From Quatrionicoccus australiensis (GTDB lineage Bacteria; Pseudomonadota; Gammaproteobacteria; Burkholderiales; Rhodocyclaceae), in the NCBI RefSeq assembly GCF_020510525.1, contig NZ_CP075188.1:3348001-3412000 (forward strand): 64,000 nt of DNA. The letters are read 5' to 3'. This document shows, piece after piece, positions 17,815 to 25,597 of this stretch (position 1 is the stretch's first letter; the number at the start of each line of letters is the position of its first letter). The notes under the pieces are model-generated. The model worked only from the letters and a program-made list of their open reading frames with translations. It searched no databases and was not told where the DNA came from. The position numbers were made by a program, and so were the translations under genes.

Positions 17815-18429
17815 ATGGAAACCATCAACAAACGCGAAACCTGGAACAAGGGCAAGCTCGTCGGCCAGAAGCCACCGCTAAAGCCCAAGGACATCTGGGC
17901 CATCCGTATCTACCTCCAGAATGCCCATGCGGTCCGCGACCTCGCCATGTTCAATCTGGCCATCGACAGCAAACTGCGGGGCTGTGACCTCGTCAGTCTG
18001 CGGGTGCGAGACATCACCCACGGAAACCAGGTGCTTTCCCGCGCCATGGTGATCCAGAGGAAAACGCAGCGGCCAGTGCAGTTTGAACTGACGGAACCGA
18101 CGAGGGTGGCAGTGTCTGCCTGGCTGGAAAAATCTCACCTGCGAAGCGATCAGTTTCTGTTCCCGAGCAGGGTGGCGAGGTCACCCCATGTCTCGACACG
18201 CCAATATGCGCGGATCGTACATCACTGGGCCGAATCTGCCGGGCTGGATTCGTCGGCCTATGGGACGCATTCCATGCGGAGAACCAAGGCAACGCTGATC
18301 TACAAGCGCACGAAGAATCTGCGGGCCGTTCAGTTGCTACTTGGTCATTCCAAGCTGGAAAGCACCGTACGCTACCTCGGCATTGAGGTGGACGATGCGC
18401 TGGAGATTTCGGAGCAGACTGAAATCTAG
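17815..18429 (+). CDS. Small tyrosine recombinase/integrase
   Basis: A 204-aa protein with the catalytic domain of tyrosine recombinases. Visible are the first Arg near SKLRGCDLVSL, the HxxR box in THSMRRTKA, a GHS segment and the nucleophile Tyr in STVRYLGIE. It lacks the usual N-terminal arm-binding domain, like the short FimB/XerD-like integrases. AAGGAG precedes the ATG. It is the only intact recombinase in the island, but lies 1.7 kb from the nearest attachment-like repeats. The missing arm-binding domain makes it doubtful that it mobilises the whole island. Confidence 0.88.
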   Translation: METINKRETWNKGKLVGQKPPLKPKDIWAIRIYLQNAHAVRDLAMFNLAIDSKLRGCDLVSLRVRDITHGNQVLSRAMVIQRKTQRPVQFELTEPTRVAVSAWLEKSHLRSDQFLFPSRVARSPHVSTRQYARIVHHWAESAGLDSSAYGTHSMRRTKATLIYKRTKNLRAVQLLLGHSKLESTVRYLGIEVDDALEISEQTEI

Positions 18430-18575
18430 CCAGCACCTTGCAGCTGCACGGGTGCACAACCCGTGTGGCCGCTTTCTGGCATCATGTTGTATTCGTGCAT
18501 TCGGCCCAATAGCCGACTTCAGCCGAGACGATGTCATGTGGCGTGCGAATGATTTATCTCGCCATTTAAACGATA

Positions 18576-18592
18576 GTTTCACAATGTGAAAC
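18576..18592. promoter_or_regulatory. 17-bp palindrome, possible operator
   Basis: GTTTCACAATGTGAAAC is an inverted repeat with 8-bp arms around one central base, lying 75 bp upstream of the second hemerythrin gene. It could bind a dimeric regulator. I cannot assign one. Confidence 0.4.
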
Positions 18593-18666
18593 ATTGACGT
18601 GGCTCAACGTCGCCGCCTAGCACTAAGGTTATATTCAAATCGTTTTTGACAAATCATCTAGTCGTT

Positions 18667-19074
18667 ATGACCAATTTATCTGCATGGAAGCCAGAGTATA
18701 GTGTTGGCAACAAAACATTAGACATACAGCATAAAAAATTGTTGGAGCTATGCCAACGAGTGTCCTCCTATGATTGTGATGGGAGTAAAGCCAGCATTGA
18801 ATCATTTCATGTCATCTTAAATGACTTAGCATTCTACGCAAGCAAGCATTTTGAAACAGAAGAACAGGTTCTAATGCAAATTGGCTACCCTAAGCTGTCA
18901 GCCCAAAAGGATCAACACGATGGTTATAGTGAAACATTGGTTGAGTTTCTGATAGCGGCAATAGGTGGCACTATCGACAAGCTTTCATTACAAAATTACT
19001 TAGAAAAATGGTGGATAAGTCACATTCTTGAGTCCGACATGGAATACAAAGAACTATTGGAACGCAGCCCTTGA
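18667..19074 (+). CDS. Bacteriohemerythrin, copy 2
   Basis: A 135-aa hemerythrin domain protein. The ATG at 18667 (MTNLSAWKPEYSVGN) is preferred over a TTG 21 bp upstream because it matches the start of copy 1. Iron ligands appear in LDIQHKKLL, KHFETEEQVL, AQKDQHDGY and SHILESD. One His of the AQHQREHD segment of copy 1 is replaced here (AQKDQHD), so the metal site may differ. It is similar to copy 1 along its length, pointing to duplication or shared descent. Confidence 0.9.
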   Translation: MTNLSAWKPEYSVGNKTLDIQHKKLLELCQRVSSYDCDGSKASIESFHVILNDLAFYASKHFETEEQVLMQIGYPKLSAQKDQHDGYSETLVEFLIAAIGGTIDKLSLQNYLEKWWISHILESDMEYKELLERSP

Positions 19075-19312
19075 TGGGTTTTTACCAAGCAAACGGAAGT
19101 TTTTTGTGTCTCACCAATTGGACTTTTGTTTAATTACTTTGAAGTCCGCCTTGGGCAAATACCGGACACCGACTTTGTCATCGTCATCAGACCGCTGAGG
19201 GTCGAATGTGTGAATTCGCAGGATAGAGAAGCTGCCGTTCCCAACGCGTCAGGGCTGATGGCTGCTAACCGACGAATTGCTGACCGACAACACCGATGTG
19301 GCCAATGACTGC

Positions 19313-19694
19313 TCAGGCCGAATCTCTATCCGGGTTGGTATCAAATGTAATTCGCCAGGGTGCTTCGGCATGTACGAGTTTTGTTCTGTCTCGCCGACGA
19401 AGGAGTCGCTTATACAAGGCCTCGATGTCTTGCACGTGGGTGTAGATATCGGGAATGTCACCATCCTGGCTGAAAACGTAGCCACGGCTACCCAACTTGG
19501 CCGCCAGTTCAGGGGCATCGACAAAGCGTTGCATCTGCTCCGCCAATGCAGCGAATGAGCGATGCTCGAACAAGAGGCCGTTGACCTCGTGATGGACATA
19601 CTCTGCCATCCCTCCCGTGTTGGCGGTGATCACCGGTACGCGAGCCTGCTGAGCCTCATGGATGACCAACGGTGAGTTCTCTAGCCCCGTCGGA
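19313..19694 (-). pseudogene. Glycosyltransferase family GT4, C-terminal fragment
   Basis: About 120 codons match the nucleotide-sugar binding end of GT4 glycosyltransferases: ENSPLVIHEAQQARVPVI, then TGGMAEYVHH and VNGLLFEHRSF. The N-terminal two thirds are absent. The frame meets a TGA (19697-19699) just where a different small gene ends, so the junction is a recombination scar. It is unlikely to make an active enzyme. Confidence 0.75.
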
Positions 19695-19947
19695 AATCAC
19701 TTTGTTCAGTTCGCCCATTGATCTGAATTTTTTGGCACTGAGTAGCAGATAGCTCCAAAAGCTGCGGCTCAAGAAGCGCAGGAGCCTCGGTACGGTTCGC
19801 ATCTGCATCGAAGATCTGAAAACGAACTCCATCTGGAACCCCGACCAGAAACGTAATGTCATCCCTAGCCGCCAATTGGATTAGATCGGCTGACGTACAT
19901 CCAAGGAGAGTTGCAGACTCAGTAAGTGCGTAGAATGGTTTTTCCAT
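19681..19947 (-). CDS. Small phage/island-type protein, possibly truncated
   Basis: Eighty-eight residues from MEKPFYALTESATLLGCTSA. An upstream ATG at 20016 would add 23 residues. The N-terminal 40 residues look like a helix-turn-helix that selects a site (TESATLLGCTSADLIQLA). Genes of this look are commonly found next to integrase attachment sites. The C-terminus runs into the glycosyltransferase fragment and may be an artefact of that junction. Confidence 0.5.
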   Translation of the reverse strand: MEKPFYALTESATLLGCTSADLIQLAARDDITFLVGVPDGVRFQIFDADANRTEAPALLEPQLLELSATQCQKIQINGRTEQSDFRRG

Positions 19948-20090
19948 TGGCAGGAAGCATTGGTGAATGACTCGTGACTGACTATATCTGCCTATAGCCA
20001 GATTGTCTTGGCACATAGCAACCCACAGTGCCAGAATGTCACACCCTTCAGAGCAGACCTACTAGGGGTATTTGGAAGTAGCCTTACAAT

Positions 20091-20140
20091 TTGTTGGTAC
20101 TTTTGTTGGTATCAACCAAAATACACCAATACAAAACCTC
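20091..20140 (+). repeat. Tandem arm-type repeats at the island's right end
   Basis: TTGTTGGTA occurs at 20091-20099 and again at 20103-20111 (12-bp period). Inverted ACCAA-containing elements follow (AACCAAAATA, CACCAATACA). Short direct and inverted repeats of the form TGTTGGTA are typical arm sites of P4-type integrases next to tRNA attachment sites. This supports an element boundary here. Confidence 0.55.
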
Positions 20141-20169
20141 TAAGAAAAGCCACCGACAGCCTCTAATGT

Positions 20170-20188
20170 GATTCCACCTGGGGTACCA
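20170..20188 (+). other. Possible decayed tRNA 3' end (attachment site remnant)
   Basis: GATTCC, then CTGGGG, then ACCA occur in the same order as in the T-loop, 3' acceptor strand and CCA end of tRNA-Arg(CCU), with a few mismatches and one missing G. It lies 30 bp after the arm-like repeats. It could be the partner of the broken 5' half at 2369. The match is short and may be chance. Confidence 0.3.
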
Positions 20189-20310
20189 GACCCATGCGCT
20201 ACGCTCAAACCCGGCCTGTCGAACCTGGCTCGCGCAAACGGCAGATCAAGCCGGGCTCCCCCGCTATGCCAGGCGTTACCATTTCCCCCTCATCCTGCCC
20301 TCACTCCAGC

Positions 20311-21087
20311 ATGCGCCAATCGAAAAAGCCGCCCCGCCATTCCGTCGACATCAGCGAGGAAGCCGGCATTCGCTATCTGCACTTCGGTTCGGACTGGATT
20401 CAAGGTGCCATGCGCATTGCCCGTCCCTGGTCGCTGGAACTGGGCTACACGCGCGAGATGATGGCCGGACTGCTTTTGCGCCAAAGTGCGCAATGGCCGC
20501 GCCACGCGCTGCTGATCGGCCTTGGCGCCGGCTCGCTGGCCAAATTCATTTACCGCTACCTGCCCGACTGCCGGATCACCGTCGTCGAGATCAACCCGCA
20601 GGTCGAATTCGTCGCCCGCCAATATTTCAAGCTGCCGGACGACCCGCAGCGCCTTGATGTCATCACCGGCTGCGGCGCCGATTACATGCTCGCCGGCGGC
20701 CGCCAGTTCGACTACATCCTGACTGATGGTTTCGATGCCGAAGCCAGTGCCGGCGCACTCGATACGCTGCCGTTTTACCAGGCCTGCCGCAGCCGGCTGA
20801 GTGACGATGGCCTGCTCGGCATCAACCTGCTGGGCCGCAACAAAGGCTTTCAGGGCAGCGTCGAGCGCATCTGCGCCGCCTTTGATGGCCGACTTGCCGT
20901 TTTTCCATCCTGCGACAGCGGCAACACGATTGCCTTTGCCACGGGTGGCAAGCCCGTCGCTGTCTCGCTCGAAGAAATGCGCGAGCGTGCCGTCAAGCTG
21001 AAAAAGGATAGCCGGCTCGACCTGCTGCCGACCATCAGCCGCCTGCAACTGAGCTACCCCTTGCCGGAAGGCATGCTGCGCATTTAG
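20311..21087 (+). CDS. Spermidine synthase-like methyltransferase-fold protein
   Basis: A 258-aa protein of the spermine/spermidine synthase superfamily. It has LLIGLGAGSLAKF (SAM-type loop, about 66-78), VVEINP (acidic residue that holds the ribose) and DYILTDGFD. The start at MRQSKKPPRHSV matches where family similarity begins. An ATG at 20266 is possible. Family members transfer aminopropyl groups to putrescine, but many short homologues in proteobacteria have no proven substrate. It is the first ordinary chromosomal gene after the island boundary. Confidence 0.8.
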   Translation: MRQSKKPPRHSVDISEEAGIRYLHFGSDWIQGAMRIARPWSLELGYTREMMAGLLLRQSAQWPRHALLIGLGAGSLAKFIYRYLPDCRITVVEINPQVEFVARQYFKLPDDPQRLDVITGCGADYMLAGGRQFDYILTDGFDAEASAGALDTLPFYQACRSRLSDDGLLGINLLGRNKGFQGSVERICAAFDGRLAVFPSCDSGNTIAFATGGKPVAVSLEEMRERAVKLKKDSRLDLLPTISRLQLSYPLPEGMLRI

Positions 21088-21233
21088 GCCGGATTCGGCC
21101 TTGCCTTATCGGCCGGGAAAAGCTAAAAAGAAGGCAGTCCTCCACCAAAAAAATCTACAAGGCGGATAGAAAAACGATAACTGGCCATTGCACGAAAACA
21201 GCCTTATCGCCTTACCTATCGAAGGAGGAAGAC

Positions 21234-21509
21234 ATGTTATCCATTCAGGACGTTCTCGATTACTGTGATCTCGACCGCGGCGAAATCGAAGCCATCGCGG
21301 AACACGAGCACATTCCCGTCACCATCGCCGCCGAGCTGAGCGAAGTGCTGCTCTGTTCACCGGAAGGCGTTTGCCGCCTGCACACGATGATCATCGAAAA
21401 CATGACGCACGCCCTGGAACAGGGCAAGTACGAACACGTCAAAAGTCTGTCGCAGACCTACGAGCACCTGCAGCGTACGCACCCGATTCCTGCCAACATG
21501 AATCTCTGA
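21234..21509 (+). CDS. Conserved small protein of unknown function
   Basis: A 91-aa protein beginning MLSIQDVLDYCDLDRGEIEA, with a strong AAGGAGGAAG site. It is acidic and helical, has no membrane segment, and contains scattered His and Cys residues (AEHEHIP, SEVLLCSPEGVC). It is a single gene with its own terminator, and lies next to, but convergent with, the nitrate transporter operon. I recognise no function. Confidence 0.75.
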   Translation: MLSIQDVLDYCDLDRGEIEAIAEHEHIPVTIAAELSEVLLCSPEGVCRLHTMIIENMTHALEQGKYEHVKSLSQTYEHLQRTHPIPANMNL

Positions 21510-21556
21510 AATCCCGCACTCCCCTGCGGGTTTCGACCGGCCAAGCTGCTGGTCAT

Positions 21557-21583
21557 GCCCGGCCTTTCGTGCCGGGCTTTTTT
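21557..21583 (+). terminator. Rho-independent terminator
   Basis: A stem GCCCGGC/GCCGGGC with a 7-base loop followed by six T. It ends the small gene at 21234-21509. Confidence 0.9.
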
Positions 21584-21610
21584 GCGCCGAAAAATGCTGT
21601 TTTCAGCGCG

Positions 21611-21642
21611 TTGACCGTCCAGCAGCAATGCCGGACGGTCAA
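21611..21642 (-). terminator. Hairpin after nrtD
   Basis: A 10-bp perfect stem TTGACCGTCC/GGACGGTCAA with a 12-base loop, directly downstream of the transporter operon on the minus strand. A T-run (TTTTT) follows only about 15 bases later, so it may end transcription or protect the 3' end. Confidence 0.55.
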
Positions 21643-21647
21643 CCGGC

Positions 21648-22448
21648 TCAGGCCGCGACTTTCTCGACATGCGCCTGCTTTTCGTAGAGGAACTCGAGCA
21701 CGGCGGCGCGGTAACCGATGTAATCCTGGTCGTGCGCCAGGACCAGCCGGTTGCGCGGCCGGGCCAGCTTCACTTCGAGGATTTCGCCAATGGTTGCGGC
21801 CGGGCCGTTGGTCATCATGACAATACGGTCGGAGAGCAGCACGGCTTCATCGACATCGTGCGTAACCATGACCGTGCTCGCCTTGGTCGTCTCGCAGATC
21901 CGCATCAGCTCGTCCTGCAGCTTGGCGCGGGTCAGCGCGTCGAGAGCCCCGAACGGCTCGTCCATCAGCAGCACCTTGGGTTCCATCGACAGTGCGCGAG
22001 CGATGCCGACGCGCTGCTTCATGCCGCCGGAAATCTCGTTCGGGTACTTGCTGCTGGCGTGATCCAGGCCGACCAGGTTGATCGCCGCCGCGGTGCGTTC
22101 CTTCAGTTTCTGCTTGCCTTCTTTCTGGCCGAAGACGCGCTCGACCGCCAGATAGACGTTCTCGAAACAGGTCAGCCAGGGCAGCAGGCTGTGGTTCTGG
22201 AAGACCACGGCCCGTTCCGGCCCGGGGCCGGCGATCTCGCGGCCATCGCAGAGCAGCACGCCGGTGGTCGGCTTGGTCAGGCCGGCAATCAGGTTGAGCA
22301 GGGTCGATTTGCCGCAACCGGAATGGCCGATCAGCGCAATGAACTCACCCTGCTTGATCGAGAGATCGATGTCGCGCAGGGCGACGAACTTGCCCTTCTT
22401 GGTATCGAAGGTCTGGCCGACTTTTTCCACGCTTACGAATTTTTCCAT
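21648..22448 (-). CDS. nrtD: Nitrate ABC transporter, ATP-binding protein
   Basis: A 266-aa ATPase with Walker A GHSGCGKST, signature ISGGMKQR, Walker B VLLMDEPFG and a VTHDVDEAVLLSDR switch segment, matching the NrtD/SsuB/TauB group. It energises uptake of nitrate through NrtB after delivery by NrtA. Unlike NrtC it lacks an extra C-terminal binding-protein domain. It is the last gene of nrtA-nrtB-nrtD, with 16 bp to nrtB. The substrate is inferred from the nitrate assimilation context. Confidence 0.9.
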   Translation of the reverse strand: MEKFVSVEKVGQTFDTKKGKFVALRDIDLSIKQGEFIALIGHSGCGKSTLLNLIAGLTKPTTGVLLCDGREIAGPGPERAVVFQNHSLLPWLTCFENVYLAVERVFGQKEGKQKLKERTAAAINLVGLDHASSKYPNEISGGMKQRVGIARALSMEPKVLLMDEPFGALDALTRAKLQDELMRICETTKASTVMVTHDVDEAVLLSDRIVMMTNGPAATIGEILEVKLARPRNRLVLAHDQDYIGYRAAVLEFLYEKQAHVEKVAA

Positions 22449-22464
22449 GCTGTTCTCTCCTCGC

Positions 22465-23394
22465 TCAATCGGCTTCTTTGGTCAGTTTGCGGGCGAGCAG
22501 GATGAGACCTTGCTCGAGGATCAGACCGACGATGCCGATCACGAAAATGGCGATGATGATGTGTTCGACCTTGAGGTTGTTCCATTCGTCCCACACCCAG
22601 AAGCCGATGCCGACGCCACCGGTCAACATCTCGGCAGCGACGATAACCAGCCAGGCAGTGCCGATCGACAGGCGGATACCGGTCAGCATGTAGGGCAGCA
22701 CGGCCGGGAAGAGGATCTTGGTGACAACCTTCCATTCTGAGAGCGCCAGGACACGGGCGACGTTGAGGTAATCCTGCGGCACGCGCTGCACGCCCTGCGC
22801 CGTGTTCATGATCATCGGCCAGATCGAGCAGATGAAGATGGTGTAGGTCGCGGCCGGGTCGGCCTTCTTGAAAACGAGCAGGCCGATTGGCAGCCAGGCG
22901 AGCGGCGACACCGGGCGCAGCAGGCTGATGATCGGGTTGATCATCGCCGCCAGGAAGGCCGAGCGGCCGAGGATGAAGCCGAGCGGAATGCCGACCACGG
23001 CGGCGAAGCCGAAACCGATACCGACGCGCTGCAGCGAGGACAGGATGTTCCAGCCGATGCCCTGGTCGTTCGGCCCGTTGCGGTAGAACGGATCGGCGAA
23101 GAGCACGGTGGCTGCGTCCCAGGTCTGAACCGGGCCGGGAATGCTGCCGCCCTTGAGGGTGGCGACATACCAGATGCCGATCAGGACCAGCATGCCGAGG
23201 CTGGGCGGCAAAACGGCGCGCAGCAGGCTGTTGAGTTTCTCGCCGAGCGGCATGCCGCTCGGCTGGGGAAGTGCTTTGTCCATATTCTTTTCCTTGGCCG
23301 GTAAGGCGGCTTGCACCACAACCGGCGGGCTGTTCGGCGTATCAACCAGGGGCAGCGGGCTGACCAGGTCGACACTCATCGTCGTTGCGCTCAT
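22465..23394 (-). CDS. nrtB: Nitrate ABC transporter, permease
   Basis: A 309-aa inner-membrane protein. The ATG at 23394 (MSATTMSVDLVSPL) has GAGGAG at good distance. A 60-residue Pro-rich N-terminus precedes about six membrane helices, and the coupling loop contains the expected EAA-like stretch (PQDYLNVARVLALSEWKVV). It forms the channel of the NrtABD importer. It is translated after nrtA with a 56-bp gap. Confidence 0.9.
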   Translation of the reverse strand: MSATTMSVDLVSPLPLVDTPNSPPVVVQAALPAKEKNMDKALPQPSGMPLGEKLNSLLRAVLPPSLGMLVLIGIWYVATLKGGSIPGPVQTWDAATVLFADPFYRNGPNDQGIGWNILSSLQRVGIGFGFAAVVGIPLGFILGRSAFLAAMINPIISLLRPVSPLAWLPIGLLVFKKADPAATYTIFICSIWPMIMNTAQGVQRVPQDYLNVARVLALSEWKVVTKILFPAVLPYMLTGIRLSIGTAWLVIVAAEMLTGGVGIGFWVWDEWNNLKVEHIIIAIFVIGIVGLILEQGLILLARKLTKEAD

Positions 23395-23450
23395 GTTTTT
23401 CTCCTCAGGCTGTCGTGATGCCGGCCGCAACCGGCATCACCCGGACTGGA

Positions 23451-24716
23451 TCAGGCCTTGATCTTGAAACCGTCGGCGTACTTGGCGGGATCCTTGCCGT
23501 CCCAGACCACGCCGTCGATCAGCTTGTGGCTGCGCATCTCGTTCTTGGGCAAGGCAACGCCGGCCGCAGCCGCGCCCTGCTTGTAGATGTCGATGCGATT
23601 GACCTGCTTGGCCACGGCCAGGTAGTCGGGATGACTCTTGAGCAGACCCCAGCGCTTGTGCTGGGTCATGAACCACATGCCGTCGCTGAGGTAGGGGAAG
23701 TTGACCGTCCCCTCGTTGAAGAACTTCATGCAGTTCTTGTCGTCCCAGCTCTTGCCCAGACCGTTCTGGTAACGGCCAAGCATGCGCGCCACGATGACCT
23801 CGGTGTCGGTATTGACGTAGGACTTCTGGGCAATGACTTCGGCCGTCTTCTGCTTGTTGGCGATGGAGGCGTCGATCCACTTGCTGGCATCGAGAATGGC
23901 GGCAACGACAGCACGCGCCGTGTTCGGATTCTGCTTGACCCAGTCGGCCGTCGTGCCGAGCACCTTTTCCGGGTGATCGGTCCAGATGTCCTGGGTCGTC
24001 GTCGCCGTGAAACCGATGTTGTCCATGATGGCGCGGTTGTTCCACGGTTCGCCGACGCAGAAACCATCCATGTTGCCGACACGCATGTTGGCGACCATCT
24101 GCGGTGGCGGCACGGTGATCGTCTTGACATCCTTCATCGGATTGATGCCCTGCGCCGCCAGCCAGTAGTACAGCCACATGGCGTGGGTGCCGGTCGGGAA
24201 GGTCTGGGCAAAGGTGTATTCCCGCTCCTTCTTGGCGACCAGCTTGGCGAGGCTGCTGCCATCGGTGGCGCCCTTGTCCTTGAGCTGGTTGGAGAGCGTG
24301 ATGGCCTGACCATTGTGGTTCAGGCCCATCAGCACATTCATGTCCTTCTTCGGGCCGCCGACGCCGAGCTGCACGCCGTAGATCAGGCCGTACAGCACAT
24401 GGGCAGCGTCGAGTTCGCCATTGACCAGCTTGTCGCGCACCGAGGCCCACGAAGCTTCCTTGGTCGGGATGATCTTGATGCCGTATTTCTCATCGAACTT
24501 CATGACCGAAGCCATGACGACAGAGGCGCAGTCGGTGAGCGGGATGAAGCCGATACGGACTTCCTTCTTTTCGGGGGCATCCGAACCAGCGGCCCAGGCG
24601 CCACTGCGAACACCGGGAGGTACCATGGCCATCAGAGAGGCTCCCAAAGCGGTTGACACGAAATCACGACGAGAAATCGAGGAGGTGTTTTTTTCCACCG
24701 GCTTGCTATCGTCCAT
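23451..24716 (-). CDS. nrtA: Nitrate-binding protein NrtA
   Basis: A 421-aa periplasmic solute-binding protein. The start at 24716 follows AAAGGAGCAAGCA and gives a twin-arginine signal (SRRDFVSTALGAS), so it is probably exported folded by Tat. The body carries NrtA/CmpA family signatures (IGFIPLTDCASVVMA, GVQLGVGGPKKDMN, NMDGFCVGEPWNNRA). It captures nitrate, or nitrite, for NrtB-NrtD. A transcription attenuator and a sigma-54 promoter lie upstream, next to the gene for the antiterminator NasT. Confidence 0.93.
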   Translation of the reverse strand: MDDSKPVEKNTSSISRRDFVSTALGASLMAMVPPGVRSGAWAAGSDAPEKKEVRIGFIPLTDCASVVMASVMKFDEKYGIKIIPTKEASWASVRDKLVNGELDAAHVLYGLIYGVQLGVGGPKKDMNVLMGLNHNGQAITLSNQLKDKGATDGSSLAKLVAKKEREYTFAQTFPTGTHAMWLYYWLAAQGINPMKDVKTITVPPPQMVANMRVGNMDGFCVGEPWNNRAIMDNIGFTATTTQDIWTDHPEKVLGTTADWVKQNPNTARAVVAAILDASKWIDASIANKQKTAEVIAQKSYVNTDTEVIVARMLGRYQNGLGKSWDDKNCMKFFNEGTVNFPYLSDGMWFMTQHKRWGLLKSHPDYLAVAKQVNRIDIYKQGAAAAGVALPKNEMRSHKLIDGVVWDGKDPAKYADGFKIKA

Positions 24717-24746
24717 TGCTTGCTCCTTTGATTGCGGGAATCCAGA

Positions 24747-24827
24747 AAACAAAACGGGCGTCACATCCGGCTGCCGGTTGGCAGCGCGGATGGACGCCCT
24801 TGTCCTGTGAGTCGATATCTTTGACTC
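24747..24827 (-). promoter_or_regulatory. ANTAR-type attenuator leader of nrtA
   Basis: On the minus strand three elements follow each other. First is a stem GAGTC/GACTC with a loop starting AAAG (24809-24827). Next is a stem GGAC/GTCC with hexaloop AAGGGC, which has A at 1 and G at 4 as ANTAR proteins prefer (24792-24805). Last is a long GC-rich hairpin GGGCGTC...GACGCCC (24756-24799) followed by GTTTTGTTTT. The second stem shares bases with the terminator, so the two structures exclude each other. This is the layout of NasR/NasT antitermination. Confidence 0.8.
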
Positions 24828-24869
24828 GCGCCCGGCCGCCATTGACCGTGCGTTAATGAACTGACTATC

Positions 24870-24884
24870 GCAATGGCCGTGCCA
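24870..24884 (-). promoter_or_regulatory. Sigma-54 promoter of nrtA
   Basis: TGGCACGGCCATTGC on the minus strand matches the -24/-12 consensus with correct spacing. Transcription would start near 24860 and run through the attenuator before nrtA. Confidence 0.85.
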
Positions 24885-24973
24885 GGCCCGGAATATTTTT
24901 CCTAAGCCATTGCCGGATAAGCATTTTCTTGATTTTTTCGGCGTCGACCGCTGGCCGGACGGCAGGCAATGTG

Positions 24974-24990
24974 CGCACTATTGCAGTGCA
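24974..24990 (-). promoter_or_regulatory. NtrC-like binding site
   Basis: TGCACTGCAATAGTGCG fits the NtrC consensus TGCAC-N7-GTGCA with one mismatch, about 90 bp upstream of the -24 box. That is the usual distance for an enhancer acting on a sigma-54 promoter. Confidence 0.7.
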
Positions 24991-25013
24991 ACAAGCGGCG
25001 ATGCCGCACGCCT

Positions 25014-25589
25014 TTAGAGCAGTACGCGCGCCATGTCGATGACGTCGCGGGCGACCTTGGCCAGGGTCTGGCCGCGCTCCATGGCCAGCTTGCGCATGGC
25101 GTGATAGGCCGCATCCTCGTCGAGGCCGCGCGCCTTCATCAGCACGCCCTTGGCCTTGTCGACCAGTTTGCGGTCGGTCAGCTTCTTCGAGGCCTCGTCG
25201 AGTTCGCGGCGCAGGGCCTGCGTATCCTCGAAACGGGCGCGCGCCACCTCGAGGATGGGCTTGATCCGTTTCTGGTCGAGACCATCGACGATATAGGCGG
25301 AAACGCCCGCCTTCACTGCGTTCCGGATCGCCGACTGGCCGTCTTCCTGGGTAAAGATGACGACCGGGCGCGGCATGTTCTTGTGCATCGCCGCAAGATT
25401 TTCGAGGGTGTCGCGACTCGGACTGTCGGTGTCGATCAGGATGACGTCCGGCTGCAGTTTCTCGACCTCGGCCGTGAGATTGGCGGCATCGGCCAGGATG
25501 GCCGCCACCTGGTAACCGGCGAGCGCCAGCCCGGCACAGATTTCTCCGGCCCGCGAGCGCGATTCATCAATGACAAGTACAGTCAGCAT
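25014..25589 (-). CDS. nasT: Nitrate-responsive antiterminator NasT (REC-ANTAR)
   Basis: A 191-aa protein. An N-terminal receiver-like domain (LTVLVIDESRSRAGE, with ILIDTDSPSRD at the phosphorylation site) is followed by a C-terminal ANTAR domain (about 130-190: LVDKAKGVLMKARGLDEDAA, YHAMRKLAM). ANTAR proteins bind paired stem-loops in leader RNA and prevent terminator formation. The ATG at 25589 is preferred over a TTG four codons earlier. No NasS nitrate sensor adjoins it. A target leader lies directly downstream, before nrtA. Confidence 0.92.
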   Translation of the reverse strand: MLTVLVIDESRSRAGEICAGLALAGYQVAAILADAANLTAEVEKLQPDVILIDTDSPSRDTLENLAAMHKNMPRPVVIFTQEDGQSAIRNAVKAGVSAYIVDGLDQKRIKPILEVARARFEDTQALRRELDEASKKLTDRKLVDKAKGVLMKARGLDEDAAYHAMRKLAMERGQTLAKVARDVIDMARVLL

Positions 25590-25597
25590 GCCTGAAT

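Noticed and set aside
18337..18594. Small open frames on both strands after the recombinase gene
   Set aside because: They overlap the recombinase end and the palindrome, have no ribosome site and show no domain.
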